DNA of 64,000 bases. Origin: Sebaldella termitidis ATCC 33386. GTDB lineage: Bacteria; Fusobacteriota; Fusobacteriia; Fusobacteriales; Leptotrichiaceae. Positions 9,214 through 17,692 of the stretch are shown piece by piece; position 1 is the stretch's first letter; each line of letters opens with the position of its first letter. A model generated the notes under the pieces. The model saw only the letters and a program-made list of their open reading frames with translations. It had not been told where the DNA came from and searched no databases. Made by a program: the position numbers and the translations under genes. The stretch lies in contig NC_013517.1 in NCBI RefSeq assembly GCF_000024405.1, forward strand, positions 434,001 to 498,000. The letters are read 5' to 3'.

Positions 9214-10944
9214 ATGTTAAATGAATTTTCGCTGAGCAGAGGAAGAGCAATGATAAATTTTACTCTAAAATACTGCGATACATCAGAAAAATTACTGGAC
9301 AGCTACGGGTTCAGAAAAGTAGTAGAAGTTTTTGTAAGAAGACTGAAAAAGAGAGAAGGGTTGATATACAATTTTTATCTTGATGCATTTCATACGGATG
9401 ATGCTTTGAGTGATGCAATGATAGAAGTATTTAAGCTTCTTACTGTTTTTGATATAGAGGAAGTCCTGAAAGTAGATAATAAATATTCTGTATTCTTTGA
9501 GGATAAAAGTCTGTTTATAGAATTAATAGAGTTGCTATACGGATACTGGAGAAGACTGGAAAGATTTACTATTGTAAGAAACAAAAGACTGGGAGAAGGA
9601 CTGCAGAGTGTAAGATTTTCACAGGCTAATAATAACTTTAACGAACTGGTACTGGCAACATACAGAAGAATAGAAGAAACAGTAATGGGTTACAAACACA
9701 GGGTTTACAGACAGCTTAACGCAGGTGCTAACGCAGGTCTTACATTAAACGATATAAGCTGGAACTGTCCTATAGAGTATAGAGGACTGAGCAGAATTCC
9801 TTTTATAGGCTCTGTAATACTTCATCCGCCTTTTATTTCTTATTCAAAAAGAAATACAAGAGAAGGTTTATTTCAGAAACATAATAAAAATCCTCTTGAG
9901 AATATAGTTTTGAATGAGGATGACTGGTTTGTTTATCCTGCTAAAGTAGGAGATCTTCTGACATTTGTCTTTTTTCACAAAGATTTCATGGCACACGGTC
10001 TTACACTTGCCAACTTATTTGAGCTGGCAAAAGAAAGTGAATACATCGGGAAAAAACCTGATATGATTTATCTCTTCGGATATCCTGACGGAGAAAATGA
10101 AAAAAGAACTTTTTATCATAAAGATACAAAAAATGATATCTTAATAGGATATGCTAATTACACAGATGAAATAGATTATTTCGGATATATGAAAAAAATG
10201 CTTTTAACTCTGCATAATATCAAAAAAATTGACGAAGGCGATCTTCCGATACATGGAGCTATGGTAAATATAGTTCTTAGAAACGGTAAAGAGTCTAATA
10301 TAGTAATTATGGGAGACAGCGGAGCAGGTAAATCAGAGAGTCTGGAAGCCTTCAGAACACTGAATGAAAAATATATAAAGCATATGAGAATAATATTTGA
10401 TGATATGGGATTCCTGAAACTGGAAAATGACGGGAAAATAAAAGGGTACGGAACAGAAATAGGAGCTTTCGTGAGGGTAGATGACCTTGAGTCAGGTTAT
10501 GCATTCGAGCAGCTTGACAGAGGTATATTTACTAATCCTGACAAAATAAATGCCAGAGTTACTATTCCTGTATCTACATATGAAATAATCTCAAAAGGTT
10601 ATGAAGTGGATATAATGCTTTATGCTAATAACTATGAGGATTCAGAAAAGAAAATAAAATTCTTTGAAGATGTAGATCAGGCTATCGACGTATTTGAAGC
10701 CGGGGCAAGAAAAGCCAAAGGTACTACAAGTGAAAAAGGTCTTGTAAAATCATACTTTGCAAATCCTTTTGGAGCTATACAGGAAAGAGAAACAAATGAA
10801 AAGCTTGTTAGGGAATATTTCCATAAAATGGCTGAACAGGGAGTCCAGATAGGAGAAATTAATACATCGCTTGCAATAGAAGGGAAGGAAAAGGACGGAC
10901 CTAGAAATGCTGCGGAAGAATTATTTCAGCTTATAAATCAATAA
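9214..10944 (+). CDS. P-loop protein resembling PEP carboxykinase / HPr kinase
   Basis: A 576-residue cytoplasmic protein without signal or membrane segments. Residues 367-375 read GDSGAGKSE, a kinase-type P-loop of the kind found in ATP-dependent PEP carboxykinase and HPr kinase, followed about 25 residues later by IIFDDMGFLKL, which could hold the Mg-binding aspartates. The N-terminal 350 residues are not familiar. I infer a nucleotide-dependent phosphotransferase or carboxykinase-like enzyme. It is longer than HPr kinase and lacks several classical PEPCK motifs, so the reaction is uncertain. GGAG precedes the ATG; a strong terminator follows directly. Confidence 0.7.
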   Translation: MLNEFSLSRGRAMINFTLKYCDTSEKLLDSYGFRKVVEVFVRRLKKREGLIYNFYLDAFHTDDALSDAMIEVFKLLTVFDIEEVLKVDNKYSVFFEDKSLFIELIELLYGYWRRLERFTIVRNKRLGEGLQSVRFSQANNNFNELVLATYRRIEETVMGYKHRVYRQLNAGANAGLTLNDISWNCPIEYRGLSRIPFIGSVILHPPFISYSKRNTREGLFQKHNKNPLENIVLNEDDWFVYPAKVGDLLTFVFFHKDFMAHGLTLANLFELAKESEYIGKKPDMIYLFGYPDGENEKRTFYHKDTKNDILIGYANYTDEIDYFGYMKKMLLTLHNIKKIDEGDLPIHGAMVNIVLRNGKESNIVIMGDSGAGKSESLEAFRTLNEKYIKHMRIIFDDMGFLKLENDGKIKGYGTEIGAFVRVDDLESGYAFEQLDRGIFTNPDKINARVTIPVSTYEIISKGYEVDIMLYANNYEDSEKKIKFFEDVDQAIDVFEAGARKAKGTTSEKGLVKSYFANPFGAIQERETNEKLVREYFHKMAEQGVQIGEINTSLAIEGKEKDGPRNAAEELFQLINQ

Positions 10945-10958
10945 TAAAATATAGTAAT

Positions 10959-10986
10959 AAAACGGCTTTTACAGCCGTTTTGTTTT
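10959..10986 (+). terminator. Rho-independent terminator
   Basis: AACGGCT (10961-10967) pairs with AGCCGTT (10973-10979), followed by a T-rich tract. It ends the transcript of the P-loop protein gene. Confidence 0.85.
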
Positions 10987-11127
10987 CTTTGCAGCAATTT
11001 CTATGACAAATAAAGGCTTTAAGCTATAATTACGGTATTCTGATAAAAGATATAGCTTAAAAAATTAGATTTTTTGTGATATACTAAGATGAAAAAATAT
11101 CAGACTGACTTTAGGATGGGAGACAAA

Positions 11128-12012
11128 ATGAAAGCATATATAGATCTTGGTTTTATAAAAATACACTATTACAGTATTATGTATATTATTGCGTTTTTTC
11201 TTGGAATATTTATAGCCGGAAGGGATATAGTAGCCAAAGAAAGAGGAGTAAAGGATAAAAAAACAATTGAGGATTTTGCATTTTGGGTGATGATATCAGG
11301 CTTGATCGGAGCAAGAGTATATTATGTTTTATTTAAGCTTAGTATGTATAAAGATAACCCGCTTTCTGTTTTTGCAGTATGGGAAGGCGGACTTGCGATA
11401 CACGGCGGAATTATAGGGGCATTTATAGGTGCCTGTATATTTGCCAAAAGAAAGAAAATGAATTTGTGGGTACTTACGGATATGGGGGTAGGACCTTTAT
11501 TAATAGGACAGGCAATAGGAAGAATAGGGAACTATGCCAATGGTGAAATAGAGGGAGTTCCTACATTTACACCATGGAAAGTTATTTTGAACGGAAATTT
11601 TGAACAATGGTGGGCACAGTATCAGTCTATGTCTATGGAGATGCAGTCAAAGTTTAAGGAACTGGTACCTTGGGGAATAGTTTTCCCGAGCGGGACTTCT
11701 GCAGGTGACAGCTTTCCGAACTTTCCCCTGCATCCGGCTATGTTTTATGAATCTATCCTTAATGTAATAGGTTTTTTGCTGCTTTGGTTTTATTTCAGAA
11801 AAAAGAGATATAATCCGGGTGTACTTTCGATGATTTATCTGATTATGTATGCTCTGATAAGAAGCTTTGTGAGTTTTTTCAGAGTGGAGGATCTGTCATT
11901 TTTCGGAATCATAAGAGCACCGCACCTGATAAGTATAATAATGTTAATCCTGGCAGTGATAGGAATAAAGTATTTTAATAAGGATAATACTAAAAAGGAT
12001 TCATCGAAATAG
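11128..12012 (+). CDS. lgt: Prolipoprotein diacylglyceryl transferase
   Basis: Lgt moves diacylglycerol from phosphatidylglycerol to the lipobox cysteine of prolipoproteins in the inner membrane. The signature GRIGNYANGEIEG (from about residue 131) and the HGG motif in LAIHGGIIGAF are present, with about seven hydrophobic segments over 294 residues. The ATG at 11128 is preferred to the upstream ATG at 11089: a GGGAG site is 6 bases before it, and the family N-terminus (start, IDLGFIKIHYYSIMY) follows at once. The MazG-like gene begins 12 bases after the stop, so they form an operon. Confidence 0.94.
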   Translation: MKAYIDLGFIKIHYYSIMYIIAFFLGIFIAGRDIVAKERGVKDKKTIEDFAFWVMISGLIGARVYYVLFKLSMYKDNPLSVFAVWEGGLAIHGGIIGAFIGACIFAKRKKMNLWVLTDMGVGPLLIGQAIGRIGNYANGEIEGVPTFTPWKVILNGNFEQWWAQYQSMSMEMQSKFKELVPWGIVFPSGTSAGDSFPNFPLHPAMFYESILNVIGFLLLWFYFRKKRYNPGVLSMIYLIMYALIRSFVSFFRVEDLSFFGIIRAPHLISIIMLILAVIGIKYFNKDNTKKDSSK

Positions 12013-12023
12013 GAGAGATAGCT

Positions 12024-12407
12024 ATGAAAAAGCAACTGGATAAGGTTTCTGAATTTCACAGAACATTCAGACTGGGAATCGAAAAACAGCCTGTTTCTAC
12101 GCTGGAAAACGGTAAAGCCAGATTAAGATATGAGCTGATGAAGGAAGAAAATAACGAATATATAGAGGCGGCGGAAAACGGTGATATTGTAGAAGTAGCC
12201 GATGCTCTCGGAGACATGCTTTATATCTTATGCGGAACAATTATAGAACACGGCATGACAGAACTTATAGAAGAGGTATTTGACGAGATCCACAGAAGCA
12301 ATATGTCTAAACTGGGAGAGGATGGAAATCCGGTATACAGAGAGGACGGGAAAGTTATAAAAGGGCCTAATTTCTTTAAGCCGGATATTGCTAAGATAAT
12401 TAAATAA
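12024..12407 (+). CDS. MazG-like nucleotide pyrophosphohydrolase (PRA-PH superfamily)
   Basis: A 127-residue all-alpha protein of the phosphoribosyl-ATP pyrophosphohydrolase/MazG-like superfamily, which cleaves nucleoside triphosphates (or PRA-TP) to the monophosphate and PPi with Mg. The metal-binding pattern is visible as ELMKEENNEY and EVADALGDMLY. It stands alone rather than with his genes, so house-cleaning of abnormal dNTPs is more likely than histidine synthesis. It is co-transcribed with lgt and closed by a hairpin terminator. Confidence 0.85.
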   Translation: MKKQLDKVSEFHRTFRLGIEKQPVSTLENGKARLRYELMKEENNEYIEAAENGDIVEVADALGDMLYILCGTIIEHGMTELIEEVFDEIHRSNMSKLGEDGNPVYREDGKVIKGPNFFKPDIAKIIK

Positions 12408-12417
12408 TAAAATATAG

Positions 12418-12441
12418 AAAACCGGCAGTCAGCCGGTTTTT
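12418..12441. terminator. Bidirectional terminator between convergent genes
   Basis: AAAACCGGC (12418-12426) and GCCGGTTTT (12432-12440) form a stem with T on one side and A on the other, so it can end both the lgt operon and the convergent VOC gene. Confidence 0.85.
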
Positions 12442-12456
12442 ATCTTAAAATATAAA

Positions 12457-12894
12457 TTATTCTGTAATTACAAGCATATCATTCTTATCAAAAATCCATG
12501 AATCAGCATAAGCAACTTCCCAGTAATAACCATCCAGATCGGTAAAGTATCCTCCGTAGCCTCCCCAGAATGTATCATGAGCTTTTTTCACCACTTTTCC
12601 TCCCAGATTTTCTATTTTATCAAGTATTTCATCTACTTCCTCTTTTGTTTTGGTATTATAGGCAAGAGTAATTCCCGGAAAAGCCGAGCCTCTGTGTTTT
12701 AAATCAGGAACATTAACATCTTCCGCTAATCCTGATAAAGGATACAAAGCAAGCTTTGTTCCGCCGTTATTGAAAAAAACAATAGCGGGATTTTCTTCAT
12801 TTACAGGAGTTTTAAAGCCCAGACCATCTCTGTAGAATTCAAGAGATTTTGATACATTTTCTACACCAAGGGTAATTATGTTGATTCTGTTCAT
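12457..12894 (-). CDS. VOC (glyoxalase/bleomycin-resistance) family protein
   Basis: A 145-residue single-chain VOC protein with two beta-alpha-beta-beta-beta modules. Family marks are LGVENVSKSLEFYRDGLGF near the start and GYGGYFTDLDGYYWEVAY near the end. Such proteins include metal-dependent lyases, dioxygenases and antibiotic-binding proteins; this one resembles the many unassigned small lyase-like members. The ATG at 12894 is used because AAAGGATG lies just upstream and the fold starts at once; the ATG at 12912 would add six unrelated residues. It is convergent with the lgt operon. Confidence 0.85.
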   Translation of the reverse strand: MNRINIITLGVENVSKSLEFYRDGLGFKTPVNEENPAIVFFNNGGTKLALYPLSGLAEDVNVPDLKHRGSAFPGITLAYNTKTKEEVDEILDKIENLGGKVVKKAHDTFWGGYGGYFTDLDGYYWEVAYADSWIFDKNDMLVITE

Positions 12895-13269
12895 AAATAC
12901 ACATCCTTTCAAAATTTAGGCTTTTCTTGTAGATCATTTATTCTATAATATAACATAAAGAAATATATGTAAAGTAATAAAAAAATAATATTGATATTTT
13001 ACTCATTTTTTATTTAAAAAAAATAATATATAAGAATATTAATTTGTCATACTTATTTTTATATTTATATTATTTTTAGTATAGATAAAGCGGAATACTG
13101 AATATTTATTCCAGAAGTAATTAATTTTACCATGAAATTATAATGTATTGTTAGATAAGTCTGTATTGGATTTTTTATAATTTTTCTGATGATCAATATT
13201 TTTTGTTTGCATTTCAAGAAAACAAGTGTTATATTACAGTAGTATTTTTTAAATTTTTAAGGAGAAGAA
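12895..13269. other. AT-rich intergenic region with promoter for the porin gene
   Basis: No gene is visible. Near its right end TTTGCA (13206-13211), a 17-base spacer and TTATAT (13229-13234) form a plausible plus-strand promoter for the porin. The VOC promoter should lie near the left end. Confidence 0.5.
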
Positions 13270-14583
13270 ATGAAAAGAATTTTTTTATTTGTACTTGTAA
13301 TTTGTACTTCGATGATAGTGAATTCTGCAAGTATTGATTACTTAATGAATAATTCGGCTGCATATCTGGGAAATCCTTCTCAGGCAGGAATTATTTCAGT
13401 AGACGGAGCTTTTTATAATCCGGCAGGACTTACACAGCTTGAAGACGGTACATATATTAACATAAACGGACTTTTTTCCGGAGTGGAAGAGTCTATGAAT
13501 TTATCCGATAAAAAATTTGATGCCAAAGATTATCCGATGGCACCAAGTTTTAATCTTGTGTATAAAAAAGATAAAAGTGCATTTTATCTTAATACCAGCG
13601 TAATTGCCGGTGGTCCGCATCTGAATTTTAAAAGCGGGGTAGCCGGTTTGGAGCTTGCTGCACAGGCTTTTAACAAGCTTGATCCTTTGGCAGGAACAGT
13701 AAGAGCTTTAGATGCAGAGCTGAAAAACGGAGATTTTGAGGGAGAAAACAGGTATTATCAGGGAATCATAGGCGGAACATATCAGCTAAACCGTGTACTG
13801 TCAGTATCTCTTGGAGGGAAGTATGTATATTCTGTGAGAAAGCTGGAGGGAGATGCCGAGTATTCTTTTTATAAGGGGAATCCTATAGGGGCATCTATAA
13901 ACGGAAATGAGCTCCATATAAAGTCTAAAAGGGAAGCAGACGGATTTGGAGGGGTACTGGGATTAAATATAAGAGTAAATGAAAATCTGAATATAGGAAT
14001 GAAGTATGATACGCCGGTAAAGCTCACTTTCGATACCAATGCCACTGAAGATAAGAAAATGTATATAGGAGCTTTGGGGAAAAATCTTGGTATTTCTGAT
14101 TTTTATCCTACTTACAAAGATGGCTACAGTGGAAGAAGAGATCTGCCGGGTGTGCTGTCTCTTGGCATTTCGGGAAAAGTGAACAGGTTTACTCTGATGG
14201 CCGGATATAACCGTTATTTTAACAAGGCCGCCAATATTGATAATGTGGATTATGATGACGGAAATGAGGTCAACTTTGGTTTGATGTATGATATAAATGA
14301 AAAGTTTACATGGACGGCAGGAGTTAATTTTGCTGATACCGGAGCAAAAAAATCAAGCTATAACGATGTGGAATTCTCATTGAATTCTCAGTTTTACGGA
14401 ACAGGGGTTATTTATAAGCATGATGAGAAAAATGAATTTACTTTTTCTGTTTCATACATACATTATGATTCGGAAAATGGTGAAGATGAAAATTTTCTTG
14501 CCGGAACAAAGCTTGAAAAATCAAAGGTTACCTATAAAAAAGGGATAATTGGTATGGGTATCGGATATACTTATAAATTTTAG
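13270..14583 (+). CDS. FadL/OmpP1/TodX-family outer-membrane protein
   Basis: A 437-residue protein with a signal peptide (MKRIFLFVLVICTSMIVNSA) and the family N-terminal hatch signature, seen as NSAAYLGNPSQAG and VDGAFYNPAGL. The remainder alternates hydrophobic and polar residues, as in a 14-strand barrel, and ends in an aromatic strand (GIGYTYKF) with the terminal Phe needed for barrel assembly. FadL-type channels carry long-chain fatty acids or other hydrophobic substrates across the outer membrane; the substrate here is unknown. AAGGAGAAG precedes the ATG. It is a single gene, followed by a tRNA. Confidence 0.92.
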   Translation: MKRIFLFVLVICTSMIVNSASIDYLMNNSAAYLGNPSQAGIISVDGAFYNPAGLTQLEDGTYININGLFSGVEESMNLSDKKFDAKDYPMAPSFNLVYKKDKSAFYLNTSVIAGGPHLNFKSGVAGLELAAQAFNKLDPLAGTVRALDAELKNGDFEGENRYYQGIIGGTYQLNRVLSVSLGGKYVYSVRKLEGDAEYSFYKGNPIGASINGNELHIKSKREADGFGGVLGLNIRVNENLNIGMKYDTPVKLTFDTNATEDKKMYIGALGKNLGISDFYPTYKDGYSGRRDLPGVLSLGISGKVNRFTLMAGYNRYFNKAANIDNVDYDDGNEVNFGLMYDINEKFTWTAGVNFADTGAKKSSYNDVEFSLNSQFYGTGVIYKHDEKNEFTFSVSYIHYDSENGEDENFLAGTKLEKSKVTYKKGIIGMGIGYTYKF

Positions 14584-14623
14584 TATTGAAAATAGTGTGA
14601 AAAATTGATATGATAATAGTGTT

Positions 14624-14700
14624 GCACTCGTAGCTCAATAGGATAGAGCATCTGACTTCGGATCAGAGGGTTAGGGGTTCGATTCCTCTCGAGTGCGCCA
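14624..14700 (+). tRNA. tRNA-Arg (anticodon TCG)
   Basis: A 77-base cloverleaf: acceptor GCACTCG (14624-14630) pairs with CGAGTGC (14690-14696), and the discriminator G and CCA are encoded. The anticodon loop CTTCGGA closes on TCTGA/TCAGA and gives anticodon TCG. GGTTCGATTCC is the T loop. It marks the end of conserved chromosome and the start of mobile-DNA debris. Confidence 0.96.
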
Positions 14701-14722
14701 CTTTTTAATCCAATATCTAAAA

Positions 14723-14890
14723 TTAGAACTGAATCTCGATGTTATCAATATTTTTGATAACTTTTTTTATTATTAAGTTCAATATTTCTTTCAATTCATC
14801 TATATATCCGTCTTAGAGATTATTTATGAGATATTCTAATGTTGTGATATGATCTTCAGTTATTTCTTTTTTTTCTTTTCTTCTATTTGA
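14723..14890 (-). pseudogene. Remnant of a large serine recombinase C-terminus
   Basis: On the minus strand a single frame with one in-frame TAA encodes a short charged helix and ends in KNIDNIEIQF. That resembles the last strand of large serine recombinases (a pattern like ..I.I.DNIEI.F). It is only a tail, with no catalytic part. The assignment is by pattern only. Confidence 0.35.
14741..14768 (+). terminator. Possible terminator after tRNA-Arg
   Basis: GTTATCAA (14741-14748) pairs with TTGATAAC (14754-14761), followed by seven T, 41 bases after the tRNA. It overlaps the recombinase remnant on the other strand, so it could be fortuitous. Confidence 0.55.
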
Positions 14891-14983
14891 ATTTTTATAT
14901 TATCTTTTGATGGTGTTACACTAAAAACCTGGACAAAAATAGCTTGCTGATGTAAGATAAAAAATTAAGGAGCTGAGTCCAAA

Positions 14984-15250
14984 ATGAGAAAACAAAAGAA
15001 TTATGATAATGTATTTAAACAGACGATACTAAAATTACATGAAAATGGGAAGAGTTTGAAAGAATTATCACGTGAATATCTTGTTTCTACACAAAGTATA
15101 GGAGCTTGGAAAAAAGCATCAAAAAAAATAGGAACAGAAAAAGGGAAGGGTATAGCATACGAAGAATTACTGGAATTAAGAAAAAAAGCAAAAGATCTGG
15201 AACGTGATAAAGTACTAGACTTATATCACTGTTTTTTATATAATATTTAG
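14984..15250 (+). pseudogene. Truncated IS3-family orfA (helix-turn-helix transposase subunit)
   Basis: Residues 1-75 match the IS3/IS150-type OrfA pattern: KQTILKLHENGKSLKELSREY, then the second helix of the HTH, then a leucine-rich coiled start (ELLELRKKAKDLERD). The expected continuation is missing; after ERD the frame runs 14 residues into unrelated DNA. An IS-like end with TGTTACACTAAAAACCTGGAC lies at 14913-14933. OrfB is absent, so the element is a dead 5' fragment. Confidence 0.8.
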
Positions 15251-15371
15251 TGTGTACAAAATAAAAATAGGGATGAGAAAAAACAGCACAAATGTTTATT
15301 TTTCATGCTTTTATGATACAGGAAATTCGTTCTTCTATTGAAATCTTTGACGTTACAGAAAAGTATGCTTT

Positions 15372-15545
15372 ATGGAGAATTTTATTAAGAATGCAGTATA
15401 CGATGATTATGACCGTCTGGTACAGTTGTGTGATGTGCTGGTGTTACCGACTGGTTTCTACATTCTGGAAAAGCGGTTTGTAGATATAACGATCCGCTAT
15501 GGTGTTTATTCTCTTATACCGTTACTTGCTGGAAGAAAATTTTAG
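15372..15545 (+). pseudogene. Fragment of an HD-domain phosphohydrolase
   Basis: The frame from 15372 encodes about 57 residues including YDDYDRLVQLCDVLVLPTG and LEKRFVDITIRYGV. These are recalled from the C-terminal part of HD-domain hydrolases common in Clostridia/Lachnospiraceae. The HD-containing N-terminal part is missing and upstream frames are shifted. Richer codon use than the surroundings suggests transfer together with the two HAD genes that follow. Confidence 0.5.
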
Positions 15546-15644
15546 AGGTCAAAGCGGATTTTGAGGCAAAAAAGACAGTGTTCTATTTATGACCTGCTGC
15601 CGAGAGTAATAGAAAACAGTTTGAAATAGAGGAGGAAACTAGCT

Positions 15645-16454
15645 ATGAATTATGATATAAAAATGGTTGCTGTTGATATTGATGGTACGTTTGTTCATTC
15701 TGATTACACTTATGATATTCTACGGTTCCAACGTATCTTATCCCGTATGAATGATGCTGGATGTCACTTTGTAGTTGCAAGCGGAAACCAGTATTATCAG
15801 CTGAGAGATTTATTTCCGGGATATTATAACGAACTATCCTTTGTGGCTGAAAACGGCGCATTTGTAAAAGATGGACAGGAGCTTATCTTTACTGCAAATA
15901 TACCAAAAGATACTGTTGATGCCGTAATTGATGTTTGCAGGGATTATCCAGAAATATCAAATGTTTTGTGTGGGGTGGAAAGTGCTTACTGCCAGCGTGG
16001 TACTGTAAGCCAGGAGTTTTTTGACCTCACAGCTATCTATTATCACCGCTTGAAATGGGTGGATGATTTTAAAGAGGTAAAAGATCAGATTCTGAAATTT
16101 GCTCCGACTGTTCCGGAGGAAAAGACATATTTTTACTATGACATCTTCTGCGAAAGGCTCAAGGGGAAAGTAGAGCCTACAACTAGTGGACATGGATCAA
16201 TAGACCTGATTGTTCCAGGATGCCATAAAGCATCTGGTCTCAAACGGCTCACAAAACGATGGGGTATCTCGCCGGAACAGTGTGCCGCATTTGGAGATGG
16301 CGGCAATGATATCGAAATGCTGAACTACTGCGGATACAGTTATGCGATGGAAAATGCCTCAGACAGTGTGAAAGCAGCGGCAAAATTTGTGTGTCCTTCC
16401 AATGAAGAAGATGGTGTACTTGCCACGCTGGAGGAGCTTTTTGGTTTGATTTAA
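15645..16454 (+). CDS. Cof-type HAD-superfamily phosphatase (first of two)
   Basis: A 269-residue type IIB HAD hydrolase, probably a phosphatase of sugar phosphates, nucleotides or flavin. Motif I is VDIDGTF (nucleophile Asp in D.D), motif II is the serine/threonine of VVASGNQYYQL, the conserved Lys is near HKASGLKRL, and motif IV is FGDGGNDIEML. GAGGAGGAAA precedes the ATG. Its base composition is higher in GC than the flanking DNA and its sequence looks Firmicutes-like, so transfer is likely. The second HAD gene follows after about 60 bases in the same direction. Confidence 0.88.
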   Translation: MNYDIKMVAVDIDGTFVHSDYTYDILRFQRILSRMNDAGCHFVVASGNQYYQLRDLFPGYYNELSFVAENGAFVKDGQELIFTANIPKDTVDAVIDVCRDYPEISNVLCGVESAYCQRGTVSQEFFDLTAIYYHRLKWVDDFKEVKDQILKFAPTVPEEKTYFYYDIFCERLKGKVEPTTSGHGSIDLIVPGCHKASGLKRLTKRWGISPEQCAAFGDGGNDIEMLNYCGYSYAMENASDSVKAAAKFVCPSNEEDGVLATLEELFGLI

Positions 16455-16513
16455 AACTGGAGGAAGTTATATGATACAAGATTTATTATAAATAACCTTT
16501 GAGGAGACATAGA

Positions 16514-17290
16514 ATGAAAAAAATAAAAATTGCGTTTTTTGATATTGACGGAACTTTAATTGATATGAATACGAAGAGGATTTCTGAAAAAATGCTGGAA
16601 ACATTGGTGCGGCTGAAAGAGAACGGGATAATTCTCTGCCTTGCAACCGGAAGATCACCAATGGCATTGCCCCATTTTAAAAAAGTCGAATTTGATGCGT
16701 TTTTAACATTTAACGGCTCTTATTGTTTTAACTCCGAAAAAACTATTTTCAGTAATCCGATTCCAACAGAAGATATTAAGCAGTTAATTAAAAACGCAAC
16801 AGAAATAGGCAGGCCGATTTCTGTTGCAACAAAAGAACGACTAGGAGCCAATGGAGCGGATCAGGATTTGGTTGATTATTTCGCACATGCAAATCTGGAA
16901 GTGGAAGTAGCTGATGACTTTGATACCCTGCTTCAGGAAAAGGTCTATCAGGTAATGATGGGCTGCTATGAATCAGATTATACATATATGATGAAAGATA
17001 TCAGAAATGCCAAAATTACTGCTTGGTGGAACAGAGCAGTAGATATTATTCCGGCTGATGGTGGAAAAGGAAAAGGAATCGAAAAGGTGTTGGAATATTA
17101 TCATTTTGATAAATCCGAAGCGATTGCATTTGGAGATGGCAATAATGATATTGAAATGTTGCAAAGCGTTGGAACAGGTGTGGCGATGGCTAACGGTTCG
17201 GATCAACTAAAAGTGGTGGCAGATGATGTATGTGGGTATGTTGCGGAAGATGGAATTTATCATTATTGTTTAGGACATGGATTGATTTAA
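16514..17290 (+). CDS. Cof-type HAD-superfamily phosphatase (second of two)
   Basis: A 258-residue type IIB HAD hydrolase with motif I FDIDGTLIDM, motif II CLATGRSPMAL, a Lys near GGKGKGIEKVL and motif IV FGDGNNDIEML. The ATG at 16514 is chosen because GAGGAG (16501-16506) fits it; an upstream TTG would swallow that site. It is distinct in sequence from the preceding HAD gene, so the pair is not a recent duplication. Substrate unknown; sugar phosphates are typical. Confidence 0.88.
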   Translation: MKKIKIAFFDIDGTLIDMNTKRISEKMLETLVRLKENGIILCLATGRSPMALPHFKKVEFDAFLTFNGSYCFNSEKTIFSNPIPTEDIKQLIKNATEIGRPISVATKERLGANGADQDLVDYFAHANLEVEVADDFDTLLQEKVYQVMMGCYESDYTYMMKDIRNAKITAWWNRAVDIIPADGGKGKGIEKVLEYYHFDKSEAIAFGDGNNDIEMLQSVGTGVAMANGSDQLKVVADDVCGYVAEDGIYHYCLGHGLI

Positions 17291-17692
17291 TATGTTTCAA
17301 AATAAATTTTATACGGAAGTCAGTAACTATGCCATGCCGGTTTGCCGGAAGTGAAGTTTAAATACCAATTAATAAATGAACATTGTAGAGGAAACGTGTA
17401 AAGATTCGCACAATCCGCCGTCTGGTGATATCTGCCAGTGAGCGGATATTTTTTTGTGTTAGTTCAATCAAAATTCTGTGATTTTTTTTAATAACGTCTT
17501 GACAATATCTGAATTCAGATTTTGGAATGGCAACAAAAAAGTTAGACAGTTTTTTTAGTTTATTTTTTAAAAATAATAATTGTAAAAAGTTAATTGAAAA
17601 GCTCATATGAAATATAATTTTAAAATTCTCTTGACATAAACCAGACTTGATAGTGTACGATAAGTATAAATCTAAAAAAAGGAGATATAATA
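17291..17692. other. Gene-free debris with a solo IS3 end
   Basis: No intact gene. At 17523-17569 is a near copy of the right end of the IS3 element at 19074 (TGGAATGGCAACAAAAA... then GACAGTTTTTT), with no transposase beside it, so it is a solo end left by excision or deletion. Confidence 0.55.
17631..17661 (+). promoter_or_regulatory. Candidate promoter of the SDR gene
   Basis: TTGACA (17631-17636) and TACGAT (17656-17661) are separated by 19 bases, a little long. A GGAGA ribosome site and ATG follow 20-30 bases later. Confidence 0.5.

Noticed and set aside
17358-17606. Minus-strand frame with basic residues between the HAD and SDR genes
   Set aside because: No ribosome site, low-complexity start, and it includes the solo IS end; taken as debris.
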